Assembly: GCF_042654245.1 (NCBI RefSeq)
Contig: NZ_JBHSGI010000024.1
Span: forward strand, 248,001 to 312,000
DNA from: Seohaeicola_A nanhaiensis
GTDB lineage: Bacteria; Pseudomonadota; Alphaproteobacteria; Rhodobacterales; Rhodobacteraceae
Direction of reading: 5' to 3'
Length of the DNA: 64,000 nt
Numbering within the stretch: the stretch's first letter is position 1; every line of letters begins with the position of its first letter. Positions 31,539-41,597 of this stretch are shown here, one piece after another. The position numbers were made by a program, and so were the translations under genes. The notes beneath the pieces were generated by a model. That model saw only the letters and a program-made list of their open reading frames with translations, searched no databases and was not told where the DNA came from.

Positions 31539-33422
31539 TCAGGCCGATTTCTTGCGTTCTGTCTCGGCGAAACGGTTCAGCAGGGCGGCTTCGAGATCCT
31601 TCTGCAATTCGCGGGTGCGCGCGATATAGGCCGTGTTCTGCGAGATCGGCACCGCCGGATCCCAGACCTGCGCCAGTTCCTTCACCGCGGCGCGGTCATG
31701 GTGATAGAAAGTCTGCTGCGCCTCGGCGGCCTCGTATTCCGACAGGCCGATGTTCTCCAGAACGTATCGACCGGCGCGCAGGGCAGAATCGAACATCTCG
31801 CGCACGATGTCATCGGCCCCGGCGCGATACAGTTGGAAGACGTGGAAGCGGTCGTAGGCGCGCGCGATGATGTGCAGGTCGGGCCGCTGGCGGCGGGCAT
31901 AGGCGACCAGCTGTGTCGCCTTGTCCTTGTCGTCCATCGCGACCACCAGAACCCGCGCCTTGGCCAGACCCGCGGCCTTCAGCAGTTCGCGCCGCGAGGG
32001 ATCGCCCAGAAAGCCCTTGAAACCGAATTTTCGCATCAGCTGGATCGTCTGCATGTCCTTGTCCAGCACCACGGTCTTGAACCCGCTGGCCTGCACCAGC
32101 CGGTTGACCACCTGCCCGAACCGGCCCACTCCGGCGATGATAACCGGCCCTTCCTCGTCGATCTCGTCCGGCTCGAACGGGTCGGCACGGTCCTGCATCC
32201 GGCGCGAAATCTGATCGTACAGGATGAACAGCAGCGGCGTGATCATCATCGACAGCGAGATGATCAGCAGCAACTTTTCCGACATCTCCGACGGCAGGAT
32301 GTACAGCTTGGTCGAGAAGGCGACGAGAACAAAGCCGAATTCGCCGGCCTGCGCCAAAGACAGGGTGAACAGCGCCCGGTCGCGCCCCTTGATCCGGAAG
32401 ATGCGGGCCAGAAGATAAAGTACCGCGCTCTTGGCAAGGATCACCATCAAGGCCAGGCCGATGAAATCGTCGGGCGCGGCAAAGAAGGCATCGAAGTTGA
32501 TTCCCGCGCCGACAGTGATGAAGAACAGCCCCAGCAGCAGCCCCTTGAAGGGCTCCAGATCGCTTTCCAATTCGTGGCGGAATTCGCTGTTGGCCAGAAC
32601 GACACCCGCCAGAAAGGCGCCAAGGGCGGGCGACAGACCCACCAGCGTCATCAGGAAGGAAATGCCCACCACGATCAGCAGCGCCAGCGCGGTGTACATC
32701 TCGCGCAGGCGCGAGGCGTGGATAAAGCGGAACACCGGCCCGATGGCGAAGATTCCCGCCACGATGATGAAGGCGATCACCCCGAGCGTCACCAACGTCA
32801 CTCCCCAGCCGGGCAGCCCCTGCAGGAACTCCGCCGCCGCATGACCCGCATTCGCCGCCTCGTGCACCGCCAGCGAGATCGACCCGTCGTCGTTGATCTT
32901 GCCATATACCGGCACCGCGAGCAGGGGCAGGAAGGCCAGGATCGGGATCACCGCGATGTCCTGCGTCAGCAGCACCGAAAAGGCCGCGCGGCCGCCGCCG
33001 GTCTGGGCCAGACCCTTCTCGCTCAGCGTCTGCAGCACGATCGCGGTCGAGGACAGCGACAGCGTCAGCCCCACCGCCAGCGCCACGTTCCAGACCTGAC
33101 CCACGGCCATCGCCGCCCCCATCAGCACCAGGGTCGAGACCACCACCTGCAGCCCGCCCAGACCCAGCAGACGATGCCGCATCGCCCAAAGGGTGCGCGG
33201 CTCCAGTTCCAGCCCGATCAGGAACAGCATCATCACCACGCCGAATTCCGCGAAATGCTGCAGCTCGGCCGTCTCGTCGCCCACCAGATGGAACACCGGC
33301 CCGATGATCACCCCCGCGGCGAGATAGCCCAGCACGCTGCCCAGCCCCAGCCGCGACGCGATCGGAACGGCGATCACAGCCGCGGCCAGATAGATGCAGG
33401 CCTGGTAGAGAAAACTTTCCAT
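31539..33422 (-). CDS. CPA2-family monovalent cation:proton antiporter with TrkA-N domain (KefB/YbaL-like)
   Basis: A 627-residue membrane protein. About twelve helices (residues 1-385) form the Na+/H+-exchanger domain, including LIGLELEPRTLW and LSLSSTAIVLQTLSEKG. A Rossmann TrkA-N domain follows from about residue 410 (IIAGVGRFGQVVNRLVQASG, then VLDKD). It should exchange K+ or Na+ for protons under nucleotide control. The C-terminal part ends in a charged tail. It is followed on the same strand, upstream, by an Lrp gene with a 24-nt gap. Confidence 0.9.
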   Translation of the reverse strand: MESFLYQACIYLAAAVIAVPIASRLGLGSVLGYLAAGVIIGPVFHLVGDETAELQHFAEFGVVMMLFLIGLELEPRTLWAMRHRLLGLGGLQVVVSTLVLMGAAMAVGQVWNVALAVGLTLSLSSTAIVLQTLSEKGLAQTGGGRAAFSVLLTQDIAVIPILAFLPLLAVPVYGKINDDGSISLAVHEAANAGHAAAEFLQGLPGWGVTLVTLGVIAFIIVAGIFAIGPVFRFIHASRLREMYTALALLIVVGISFLMTLVGLSPALGAFLAGVVLANSEFRHELESDLEPFKGLLLGLFFITVGAGINFDAFFAAPDDFIGLALMVILAKSAVLYLLARIFRIKGRDRALFTLSLAQAGEFGFVLVAFSTKLYILPSEMSEKLLLIISLSMMITPLLFILYDQISRRMQDRADPFEPDEIDEEGPVIIAGVGRFGQVVNRLVQASGFKTVVLDKDMQTIQLMRKFGFKGFLGDPSRRELLKAAGLAKARVLVVAMDDKDKATQLVAYARRQRPDLHIIARAYDRFHVFQLYRAGADDIVREMFDSALRAGRYVLENIGLSEYEAAEAQQTFYHHDRAAVKELAQVWDPAVPISQNTAYIARTRELQKDLEAALLNRFAETERKKSA

Positions 33423-33446
33423 CGGTCGCAGCGTCCTTCGGGCAGG

Positions 33447-33902
33447 TCAGGTTGGTAGCGGGGCGTCCTGTTTCAGCTGGTCCATCACGATCTGGCTCTG
33501 CACGCGGGCGACCGAGGGATGGGACAGCAGGACCTCGTGGATCAATGTGTTCAGAGCGCCGAGGTTAGCGCAATAGACGCGCAGCAGATAGTCCGCCTCG
33601 CCCGTCATCGTCCACGCGCTTGTGATTTCGGCCCGCGACCGCACCAGCCGGGCAAAGGCCTTCGACTGTTCCGGACCATGCGTGGCCAGCTGCACCTGCA
33701 CGAACCCCTGCACGCTCAGTCCCAGCCGCTCGGGATCCAGCCGCGCCGCGTATCCGGTGATGAAGCCCTCGGCCTCCAGCCGCTGCCGCCGACGGCCCGC
33801 CTGGCTGGGCGACAGGTTCAGCATCTCTCCCAGCTCCTGCGCCGTCAGATGCGCATTGGCCTGCAGCGCGGCCAGCAGTCGGGTATCGGTGGCATCCAGC
33901 AT
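33447..33902 (-). CDS. Lrp/AsnC-family transcriptional regulator
   Basis: A 151-residue regulator with an N-terminal winged helix (LTAQELGEMLNLSPSQAGRR) and a C-terminal RAM effector domain. It is divergent from hpd across a 144-nt gap, so it may respond to an aromatic amino acid and control hpd. The ATG at 33902 is chosen because a longer reading adds 20 unconserved residues. Confidence 0.88.
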   Translation of the reverse strand: MLDATDTRLLAALQANAHLTAQELGEMLNLSPSQAGRRRQRLEAEGFITGYAARLDPERLGLSVQGFVQVQLATHGPEQSKAFARLVRSRAEITSAWTMTGEADYLLRVYCANLGALNTLIHEVLLSHPSVARVQSQIVMDQLKQDAPLPT

Positions 33903-34046
33903 GTGCGGCCTTTCCCTGTTTTTCCTTAACCTAGCGCATGTTTCCCGCATCGAGAAAGCCAAACAGGCAAAACTTCGCGCAAAACCTGCATGGGATCGGG
34001 GCTATGATGAATCTGCGATCAGATCCAAACACAGGAGACGCCGGCC

Positions 34047-35141
34047 ATGGGACCTTTCCCGCACAACGCCCCGAAATCCACCATTTCGCCGGAAAACCCT
34101 GCCGGTACCGACGGCTTTGAATTCGTCGAATTTGCCCACCCCGAACCGCAGCAGCTGCGCGAGCTCTTCGCGAAGATGGGCTATACCCTGACCGCGCGGC
34201 ACAGGTCGAAGGACGTGGAACTCTGGCAGCAGGGCGACATCACCTACATCCTGAACGCCGATCCCGACAGCTATGCCGCCAAATTCGTCGACGAACACGG
34301 CCCCTGCGCCCCCTCGATGGGCTGGCGCGTCGTGAACGCGCAGCACGCCTACGATCACGCCATCAGCAAGGGGGCCGAGCCTTTCGACGGTCCCGGCAAG
34401 ACGATGGACGTGCCCGCGATCAAGGGCATCGGCGGCTCGCTGATCTATTTCATCGACCAGTATTACGAAACCTCGCCCTACAACACGGAATTCGAGTGGC
34501 TGGCCCAGTCGAAACCGCGGGGCGTCGGTTTCTTCTACCTCGACCACCTGACCCACAATGTCTTCAAGGGCAATATGGACAAGTGGTTCTCCTTCTACGG
34601 CAACCTCTTCAATTTCCGCGAGATCCGCTTCTTCGACATCGAAGGCAAATTCACCGGCCTCTTCTCTCGCGCCCTGACTTCGCCCTGCGGCCGCATCCGC
34701 ATCCCTATCAACGAGGATCGTGGTGAAACCGGGCAGATCGTTTCGTATCTCAAGAAATACAAGGGCGAGGGTATCCAGCATATCGCCGTCGGTACAGACG
34801 ACATCTACAGCGCGACCGATGCGATCTCGGAAAAGGGCATCCAGTTCATGCCCGGACCGCCCGACACCTATTACGAGCTGTCGAAAGATCGGGTAAGCGG
34901 ACATGAAGAACCCCTTGATCGCATGAAGAAACACGGCATCCTGATCGACGGCGAAGGCGTCGTCGACGGGGGCGAGACGAAGATCCTCCTCCAGATCTTC
35001 TCGAAAACCGTGATCGGCCCGATCTTCTTCGAATTCATCCAGCGCAAGGGCGACGACGGATTTGGCGAAGGCAACTTTAAGGCGCTCTTCGAATCCATCG
35101 AGGCCGAACAGATCGCCAACGGCGAGATTTCCGCAGAATAA
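34047..35141 (+). CDS. hpd: 4-Hydroxyphenylpyruvate dioxygenase
   Basis: A 364-residue VOC-fold Fe(II) enzyme that converts 4-hydroxyphenylpyruvate to homogentisate in tyrosine breakdown. The 2-His-1-Glu iron site is visible: His in YLDHLTHNV, His in QHIAVGTDD and Glu in IFFEFIQRKGDDGFGEGNF. GGAGA upstream supports the ATG at 34047. No homogentisate dioxygenase is in the window. It adds to the aromatic amino-acid theme of the two catabolic clusters but carries no copy of their shared box. Confidence 0.95.
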   Translation: MGPFPHNAPKSTISPENPAGTDGFEFVEFAHPEPQQLRELFAKMGYTLTARHRSKDVELWQQGDITYILNADPDSYAAKFVDEHGPCAPSMGWRVVNAQHAYDHAISKGAEPFDGPGKTMDVPAIKGIGGSLIYFIDQYYETSPYNTEFEWLAQSKPRGVGFFYLDHLTHNVFKGNMDKWFSFYGNLFNFREIRFFDIEGKFTGLFSRALTSPCGRIRIPINEDRGETGQIVSYLKKYKGEGIQHIAVGTDDIYSATDAISEKGIQFMPGPPDTYYELSKDRVSGHEEPLDRMKKHGILIDGEGVVDGGETKILLQIFSKTVIGPIFFEFIQRKGDDGFGEGNFKALFESIEAEQIANGEISAE

Positions 35142-35167
35142 TCAATTCAGAATCCGGAATGGAAAAC

Positions 35168-35191
35168 CGCGGCCTTCGGGCCGCGTTTTTT
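35168..35191 (+). terminator. Rho-independent terminator after hpd
   Basis: A perfect 7-bp stem (CGCGGCC / GGCCGCG) with a TTCG tetraloop is followed by six T residues, 27 nt after the stop codon. Confidence 0.9.
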
Positions 35192-35337
35192 CGGCCCTCC
35201 CTTGCAAATCTCGGCGCGAAACGAGTTGTGTCTTGCCATGGTCACCGGATCCGCCTTTAAGGATCCCGGGTGAGAATTCCGTGACTTGCTGAAGACAGCC
35301 AGCTTTCCGGAGGTTCGACGACTTTCGGGAGGGAATT

Positions 35338-36480
35338 ATGGCCGAGATTAACTATTACAACGGGTTGAACGCCTTCGGATACAAAGATCTCTACGATCTT
35401 GTCTACGAGGACGGGCGGTTGACCACATCCTCCGCAACTTTGGTCGCGGGCTATATCGGCGGGTTCTACGTCGCCCTGCATGGGGCCTATACCTATGACC
35501 CTTACGGGATGATTGGAGGAACCCTTACGGGGATGACCGTCACCCACGCCGGATACACGGTAATAACGGTCACCGGCCTGAACCTGGATGTCGAAGACGT
35601 CTCATACATGTATCCGGCCGAACTGGAACGCGAAATGCTCGCGACCGACGATACCCTGACATCTTTCTGGAACATCGGTGACAGCTACTCCATGTTTGGC
35701 GGCGACGACTGGCTCAATCTCGGAACGGGCCATGACACTGTGGATGGCGGCTACGGCATCGACACGCTTCACCTCGATGCGGCATTCGCCTCGGCCAGCT
35801 TTACCTGGCAATCCGGATACACCACGCTCATCACCAGCAGCGAGGGCCGCGACACCGTCCGAAGCGTCGAGATCATCGAATTCACCGACGCCAGCATCGC
35901 GTTGCGCCATGGGACATCATACAGCGACACTCTTCGGGGCGACTCAATCGCCGAGGTTCCGAGCGACCTGATCTACGGGGCTAGTGGGAACGACACGATC
36001 AAGGGCGGCACCGGCGACGACCGGCTGTTCGGCCAGGCTGGGGATGACAGGCTGTTCGGTCAGGGGGCCTGGGACCTGCTGTTCGGCGGCGGTGGAAAAG
36101 ACCAGTTGGACGGCGGATTCGGCAACGACCGCCTGCGCGGCGGCGGCGGCGACGACCTCCTCTTGGGAGGGCGGCATGCCGATGTGCTGTTGGGCGATGG
36201 CGGCAGTGACCGGCTTTTGGGCGGCGCGGGCAATGACATCCTGACCGGAGGGGCCGGCCGCGACGTCTTCTTCTTTGCCCGCAACAGCGGGCAGGACATC
36301 GTGACCGATTTCCAGATCGGTTTGGACAAGATCGAAATCGGTCGGGGTGCCGCATCGCTTGATGACCTGACCTTCACCCGCAAGGGTACTGATGTGCTGA
36401 TCACGTTCGAGGGAACCGAGATTCTGGTCGAGAATACCCTCGTCAATGAGCTTCGCGACGCGGACCATTTTCTGTTCTGA
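35338..36480 (+). CDS. RTX-type calcium-binding secreted protein
   Basis: A 380-residue acidic protein. Residues about 210-310 hold some nine glycine/aspartate nonapeptides of the GGxGxDxLx type (GGTGDDRLFGQAGDDRLFG). These form a calcium-binding beta roll. The C-terminal 60 residues, ending with hydrophobic residues (DADHFLF), resemble the uncleaved type I secretion signal; no N-terminal signal is present. The N-terminal 200 residues are not recognised. GGGAGG before the ATG at 35338 is a good ribosome site. No T1SS exporter genes are adjacent. Confidence 0.85.
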   Translation: MAEINYYNGLNAFGYKDLYDLVYEDGRLTTSSATLVAGYIGGFYVALHGAYTYDPYGMIGGTLTGMTVTHAGYTVITVTGLNLDVEDVSYMYPAELEREMLATDDTLTSFWNIGDSYSMFGGDDWLNLGTGHDTVDGGYGIDTLHLDAAFASASFTWQSGYTTLITSSEGRDTVRSVEIIEFTDASIALRHGTSYSDTLRGDSIAEVPSDLIYGASGNDTIKGGTGDDRLFGQAGDDRLFGQGAWDLLFGGGGKDQLDGGFGNDRLRGGGGDDLLLGGRHADVLLGDGGSDRLLGGAGNDILTGGAGRDVFFFARNSGQDIVTDFQIGLDKIEIGRGAASLDDLTFTRKGTDVLITFEGTEILVENTLVNELRDADHFLF

Positions 36481-36624
36481 CGCCGCTTTCACACAGCTTC
36501 CCTCTCACCTCCGGGTGGGGGGAAACCCGACCGACAAAACCGGGGACAAATCACGTCCCGAAAAGGTCACTCTTAAATGATCTTTTGAAATCAACGTATT
36601 GACCCCCCGTCCTAGCTGGGACGC

Positions 36625-39264
36625 TCAGCCAGAGGGCACTTTCAGGGTCATGTTGCGGCCGCCCTTCTGATAGCGCAGCTCGCCGTCACCGATGGCCACG
36701 ACCCGGCCACCATCCACAGTGTCGCCCACCTGAACCTTCTTGTAGCGCCCACTCGGCAGCCGGATCAGCGCCCGGCGGTTCGACGGGGTGCCATAGACCC
36801 CGATCAGGTTCAGCTGCCGCAGGTTGATCGCGTTCTTCAGCGTCGCCTGCCGCGCCACCGAGGCCGAAGTCGGAATCCGCGGCGCCACCGTCGCTGCCAC
36901 CGTTTCCGGCTCCCCGTCATCGCCCGGGTCCTGTACCGAAGGCGCAGGCTTGGCCCGCGCCACCAGGCTCGCGAACCCGGCCGGCCGCGCATCGGGCCGC
37001 GGAGAGGTCGAGACCGCCAGCGCCGAGGCGCTCGCCGAAGCCGGAACCGCCGACTCCTCCGGGGTTTCAACGGCTGCCGGCGCGCTCTCGGGCACCACCA
37101 GAGAGGCGGGCCTCAACTTGGGTCGAACCGTCGCCAGCTCGGCCCGCGTCAGCCCCCCCAGCGACGAGCGCTCCACCCGTTCTGGCAGGTCAGCCGGCCG
37201 CAGCCTCGGTCGCACGCTCGCCAGCCGCGACTGCTCGGCCTTCTGCTCCTGCGGCGCCAGCTCTGCCCGCACCGGCGGGTTCGGCGGCCGACGCGGCGGT
37301 GGCCCCTGAATGATCAGAACTCCATCCGGATTCAGCGCGCCATCGCGGCTCGGCTCCACCAGCCCGGCGGAATTCAGCGTGAACTCCGTTCCCGCCGCCG
37401 CCGGCGATTGCTGCCCGCCGGGCACCCGGTCGGTATCCAGCGTATCGAGCGGCATCAGCGCGATCGCATCCTGCGACAGATCGGTCCGGTCGATGGACGC
37501 GATGTAGAGGTCGTCGATCCCGATGATCGACGGTGTCTCGGGCACATTCGGGGCGACAGGCCAAATACCGGTCGCCGCGTACCGCGCCGCGTCGGTCATC
37601 GGCGTCGCGGGCGGCACCTCTGCCGCTTCTTCCTCAGGCGCGGCGGAAGGATCCGTTTCTTCGACCGGCTGCCCGTCGGCCAGCGCCTCCTCGTCAGCCG
37701 GCGGCACAGGCTCGGACAGCATGGCGGTTTCGACATCCGCTGCCTCTTCGGTCGCCGGCACCATCTCCGGATCCGGCGGCTGGTCCGGTACCTCAGCTGC
37801 CTCGGGCTGGCTGCTCTCGGGCTGGCTGCTGTCGCGCAGCGCGTCCAGCACCGCGGCATCGGTCGCCGAGAGCGCAGGCCCCTGGGGCTCCTGCCCGGCA
37901 GGGGCAGGTTCGGACGCGCTCATGCGCGCGGTCTCGGCCGGCGCGGCCGCCATCACCGGGTCCTCTGTCTGCACTGACGGCGCAGGCACGGCCGCCGGCC
38001 GCACGGCAATCTCGGTGCGCGTCTCGCCCGAGCGGAACAGTCCCGCCAGACCGTCGTCAAGGAAGAGGCTCGCCCAGAGCGCGACGACCATCAGCACAAC
38101 CAGAAGCCCGCCGGTCAGGATCAGACCAAGGCGCCGGCCCTGTCCCGAAATCGGATCGTTGTTGCGTGCGCCAAAGACGGTCATCCGCCCGGCTTCGTCC
38201 TTGGGTACCTGGCGCTGCGGCAGCGGAATCTCGAGCTTGCGTGGGGCAGCAAGTGCCGGGGCGGGCTCGGCAGGCCGCTTCGGTTTCGGAGCCTCGCTGC
38301 GCGCCGGGCGGCTGCGGCGCGACAGGAACGCGGCGAAGCCTTCGGCCGGCATCTCCTCGGGCTCGTCCGGAATGGCGAGAACCGGGGCGGTGACATCGGT
38401 CGCGGCTCCGCCAGGCAGGTCCACGAATGTGGTCAGCGGCGGACTGTCCGAGGCGACCGAGCCATCCGTCTGCGCAGGACGGGGCGGGGCGGATTCGACG
38501 GGCGCTGCGTCTTCAACAGCTTCCGGTTCATCCTCAGCAGTGTCCGAAATGGTCTCGCCCTGCGAATCCTGAACTGGCGCGTCCTCGGAAGGGGCCGAGA
38601 AGTTGATCCTCGGCATAGGCGCCTCGGCGTCCGGATCGATGTCGTAGGAGGGCGCCGGATGCCGGGCCCGGCGGCTGGAAAAACTGGGTGCTTCACCTGC
38701 GGGCGCAGCCGTCTCTGGAGGAACCAGGGCTGGGCCGATCACGACAACTGCCACGCCATCGGGTTCGACCCGTTCCTTCCGGCTGAGGCCACTGGCCCGC
38801 CCGAAGAAGGGTTCGCCAAGAAAGTCATTCTCGCCAGGGATCGCAACAAAGCTGACCGGGCCAAACCCATGCTCCTCGGCGAAGGCTTCCGCTTCGTTCA
38901 GCGTTTCCCGCGCGACCGCCGCGATATGCGTCATCTCACCGTCCGGAGATGTGTCGAAGGCAAGATCCGCCAGGGCGTAGGGGGTTGCCCCATCGAGCGT
39001 CGTCGCAACGATCCTGTCGCGCGCCTCGCCGGTGAACGAACCCGTCGCCACGCTCAGATACCTGACCTGATCGTTGGGGATGATCACCTTGCAGCGCATC
39101 TCACCGGGCACCAGCCGAAGCGCCTTCTCGCGCAGCTTGGCGAGGTCGCGGGCAAGGTCGTCCGATTCGAGCGAAACTTCGCCGACAAATCGCCAGCCGC
39201 CTGCCGCACGATGCAGCAGGGCAATGCCATCAAACGACAGCGATAGGGCAAAGGCGGGTTTCAT
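36625..39264 (-). CDS. Large single-pass membrane protein of unknown function
   Basis: An 879-residue protein not assigned to a family. Residues 1-165 form a compact domain whose opening (FALSLSFDGIALLHRAAGG) is faintly like an actin-fold PilM-type N-terminus. A long Pro/Ala/Glu-rich linker follows, then one transmembrane helix near residues 375-400 (LGLILTGGLLVVLMVVALWA). A second disordered linker leads to a C-terminal beta domain (about 815-879) containing RALIRLPSGRYKKVQVGDTV, which resembles small PilP-like domains. The ATG at 39264 is preferred over 39408 because the extra residues are unconserved. A role in envelope assembly is a guess; no pilus genes adjoin. Confidence 0.75.
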   Translation of the reverse strand: MKPAFALSLSFDGIALLHRAAGGWRFVGEVSLESDDLARDLAKLREKALRLVPGEMRCKVIIPNDQVRYLSVATGSFTGEARDRIVATTLDGATPYALADLAFDTSPDGEMTHIAAVARETLNEAEAFAEEHGFGPVSFVAIPGENDFLGEPFFGRASGLSRKERVEPDGVAVVVIGPALVPPETAAPAGEAPSFSSRRARHPAPSYDIDPDAEAPMPRINFSAPSEDAPVQDSQGETISDTAEDEPEAVEDAAPVESAPPRPAQTDGSVASDSPPLTTFVDLPGGAATDVTAPVLAIPDEPEEMPAEGFAAFLSRRSRPARSEAPKPKRPAEPAPALAAPRKLEIPLPQRQVPKDEAGRMTVFGARNNDPISGQGRRLGLILTGGLLVVLMVVALWASLFLDDGLAGLFRSGETRTEIAVRPAAVPAPSVQTEDPVMAAAPAETARMSASEPAPAGQEPQGPALSATDAAVLDALRDSSQPESSQPEAAEVPDQPPDPEMVPATEEAADVETAMLSEPVPPADEEALADGQPVEETDPSAAPEEEAAEVPPATPMTDAARYAATGIWPVAPNVPETPSIIGIDDLYIASIDRTDLSQDAIALMPLDTLDTDRVPGGQQSPAAAGTEFTLNSAGLVEPSRDGALNPDGVLIIQGPPPRRPPNPPVRAELAPQEQKAEQSRLASVRPRLRPADLPERVERSSLGGLTRAELATVRPKLRPASLVVPESAPAAVETPEESAVPASASASALAVSTSPRPDARPAGFASLVARAKPAPSVQDPGDDGEPETVAATVAPRIPTSASVARQATLKNAINLRQLNLIGVYGTPSNRRALIRLPSGRYKKVQVGDTVDGGRVVAIGDGELRYQKGGRNMTLKVPSG

Positions 39265-39453
39265 CAGCGGCGAATCCCAGTCAAAGTCACGCGTTTCCCC
39301 TAGCAGGGCAGGGGCGTCGCCGGCAGCCCGGCAATTGCACCATATGGCAGGTCCTTGCCGAGGAACAGGACCACACCAAAAGGCGCCCTTGCGGGGTATG
39401 GCCGGCAACCCCTACGTATGACGAAATCCGTGGAATATTAAAGGAGAATGGAT

Positions 39454-40143
39454 GTGAACGGCAAGGTGTTGTCCGCAGCCGCGCTGATCTGCGCGCTTCT
39501 AACCCCCGCAGGGGCCGAAACGGCGCCGTCCCGGCAGATCGTAGTGACCGGCGAAGGCCGCGTCGATACCACGCCCGACATGGCGGTGATCTCATTGGGC
39601 GTCACGCACGAAGCCAAGGCCGCGATGGCGGCCATGGGTGAAACCTCTGCTGCGGTCGCGGCCGTGCTGGAACGCCTGACCTCCATGGGCGTCGCTGAAA
39701 AGGACGTGCAGACCGAGAATGTGTCGCTGAACCCGATCTGGAGCGATCCGGGCAGCCAGGGCGGCGTGCCGTCCATCAGCGGGTTCTCCGCGTCGAACAC
39801 GGTCCAGGTGAGGGTCCGCGATCTGGAGCGGCTGGGCGCGATCATGGATACCGCCATCGGCGACGGCGCCAACACCTTCAGCGGGCTGCAATTCTCTCTT
39901 CAGAACCCCGCACCGCAAGAGGAAGAGGCCCGCAAGCGTGCCGTCGCTGACGGGATGGCCCGAGCCAAGGCATTGGCCGAGGCAGCCGGCGTTACGCTTG
40001 GCCCGGTTCAGCAGATCAACGAGATCGGCGGCGGCATCCCCGGTCCGATGAAGATGTCGATGGCCCGCGACGAGGGCATTCCCATCGCCGCGGGAGAGGT
40101 CAGCGTGTCGGTGACGGTCTCGATGACCTTCGCCATCGAGTGA
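39454..40143 (+). CDS. SIMPL-domain (DUF541) periplasmic protein
   Basis: A 229-residue protein with a signal peptide (LSAAALICALLTPAGA, cleavage near residue 22) and a SIMPL/DUF541 domain covering the rest. It includes VTGEGRVDTTPDMAVISLGV and FSLQNPAPQEEEARKRAVAD. Related proteins (BP26, YggE) are periplasmic and linked to stress tolerance. AAGGAG at 39441-39446 is 7 nt before the GTG at 39454 but only 1 nt before the in-frame ATG at 39448, so the GTG is the likelier start. Confidence 0.85.
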   Translation: MNGKVLSAAALICALLTPAGAETAPSRQIVVTGEGRVDTTPDMAVISLGVTHEAKAAMAAMGETSAAVAAVLERLTSMGVAEKDVQTENVSLNPIWSDPGSQGGVPSISGFSASNTVQVRVRDLERLGAIMDTAIGDGANTFSGLQFSLQNPAPQEEEARKRAVADGMARAKALAEAAGVTLGPVQQINEIGGGIPGPMKMSMARDEGIPIAAGEVSVSVTVSMTFAIE

Positions 40144-40150
40144 GCCGACT

Positions 40151-41443
40151 TCAGGCGGTCGCCTTGCTCAGGGCCTGATCGAGATCGGCGATCAGGTCGT
40201 TCGCGTCCTCGATCCCGATCGAGACACGCACCAGATTGGGTCCGGCGCCGGCAGCTTCCTGCTGGGCCGGAGTCAATTGGCGGTGCGTGGTCGAGGCAGA
40301 GTGGATGATCAGCGACCGGGTGTCGCCCAGGTTCGCGACGTGGCTGAAGATTTCCAGTGCATTCACCAGCTTGACGCAGGCGTCATATCCACCCTTGACC
40401 GCAAAGGTGAAAAGCGCCCCGGCACCTTTCGGACAGATCTTGGCGATCCGGTCGTAATAGGGCGAGGACTTCAGACCGGCATAAGTCACGTAATCGATGC
40501 GCGGATCCTTTTCGAGCCAGGCGGCGATCTTCTCGGCGTTCTCGACGTGACGCTGCATCCGCAGGCTCAGTGTTTCGATGCCCATCAGCGTGTAATGCGC
40601 AGCCTGCGGGTTCATCGTCATCCCCAGGTCACGCAGACCGACCGCAATGCCATGGAACATGTAGGCCAGCGGCCCGAAGGTCTCGTGGAACTTAAGCCCG
40701 TGATACGCGGGCTCGGGCTGGCTGAGCGAGGGAAACTTGTCCGAGGCCGACCAGTCGAACTTGCCTGAATCGACAACACATCCCCCGGTGACCGTGCCGT
40801 TGCCGGTCAGATACTTGGTCGTCGAATGCACCACCAGCGTCGCGCCAAGTTCGATCGGGCGACAGAGATAGGGCGTTGCCGTCGTATTGTCGACGATCAG
40901 CGGAACGCCCGCCTTGTCGGCGATGTCGGCAAGCGCCCGGATGTCAGTGATATAGCCGCCGGGATTGGCGATTGTCTCGCAGAACACCGCGCGGGTATCC
41001 GCGTCGATAGCGGCGGCAACTGCATCGAGGTCGTCGGTATCGACGAACTTCGCCGACCATCCGAACCGCTTTATGGTCTGGCTCATCTGGGTCACCGTGC
41101 CGCCATAGAGACGGGTCGAGACCACGACATTCTTGCCCGGTGCCATCAGCGGGAACAGCGCCATGATCTGTGCCGCGTGCCCCGAGGAACAGCACACCGC
41201 GCCGACGCCGCCTTCCAGCGTCGCGATACGCTCCTGAAGCACGCTGACCGTCGGGTTGGTCAGACGCGAATAGATGTAGCCGACCTCCTGCAGGTTGAAC
41301 AGCGCGGCGGCATGATCGGCGTCTCGGAACACATAGGCTGTGGTCTGGTAAATCGGCGTCTGTCGCGCGCCGGTGGCCGGGTCGGGGCGGGCGCCGGCAT
41401 GAATTTGCAGGGTATCGAAACCGTAGGTGGGTCCGTCGGACAT
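40151..41443 (-). CDS. metY: O-acetylhomoserine (or O-succinylhomoserine) sulfhydrylase, MetY type
   Basis: A 430-residue PLP enzyme of the Cys/Met metabolism family. The PLP Lys is in VHSTTKYLTGNG near residue 210, and the opening GFDTLQIHAGARPDPATGAR is typical of MetY. It makes homocysteine by direct sulfhydrylation. The ATG at 41443, preceded by GGGAGAGAG, gives the family length. It converges with the SIMPL gene. The upstream region was inspected for SAM-II or SAM/SAH riboswitch motifs and none was seen. Confidence 0.9.
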   Translation of the reverse strand: MSDGPTYGFDTLQIHAGARPDPATGARQTPIYQTTAYVFRDADHAAALFNLQEVGYIYSRLTNPTVSVLQERIATLEGGVGAVCCSSGHAAQIMALFPLMAPGKNVVVSTRLYGGTVTQMSQTIKRFGWSAKFVDTDDLDAVAAAIDADTRAVFCETIANPGGYITDIRALADIADKAGVPLIVDNTTATPYLCRPIELGATLVVHSTTKYLTGNGTVTGGCVVDSGKFDWSASDKFPSLSQPEPAYHGLKFHETFGPLAYMFHGIAVGLRDLGMTMNPQAAHYTLMGIETLSLRMQRHVENAEKIAAWLEKDPRIDYVTYAGLKSSPYYDRIAKICPKGAGALFTFAVKGGYDACVKLVNALEIFSHVANLGDTRSLIIHSASTTHRQLTPAQQEAAGAGPNLVRVSIGIEDANDLIADLDQALSKATA

Positions 41444-41597
41444 AGCTCTCTCTCCCAGTTCGGATGTCGCGGACAGGGTTAATGCATTTAACACATCGAG
41501 TGCAGCGCAATTTTCAGGATACGCGGCAAAAAGAACGGGCGTCCGGGAAACACCCCACGAACCAGAACACTTTGAGCGGACGGACGCTGCACCGGTG

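Noticed and set aside
31368..33458. A 696-codon plus-strand frame opposite the cation antiporter
   Set aside because: Very rich in His, Gln and Arg, no fold recognisable; the minus strand encodes an unmistakable CPA2 antiporter.
35338..36480. RTX gene as a toxin with an adjacent type I secretion operon
   Set aside because: No ABC exporter or membrane fusion gene is nearby and no toxin domain is visible in the N-terminal half.
41444..41597. SAM-II or SAM/SAH riboswitch upstream of metY
   Set aside because: The conserved loop sequences of these aptamers could not be matched on the minus strand.
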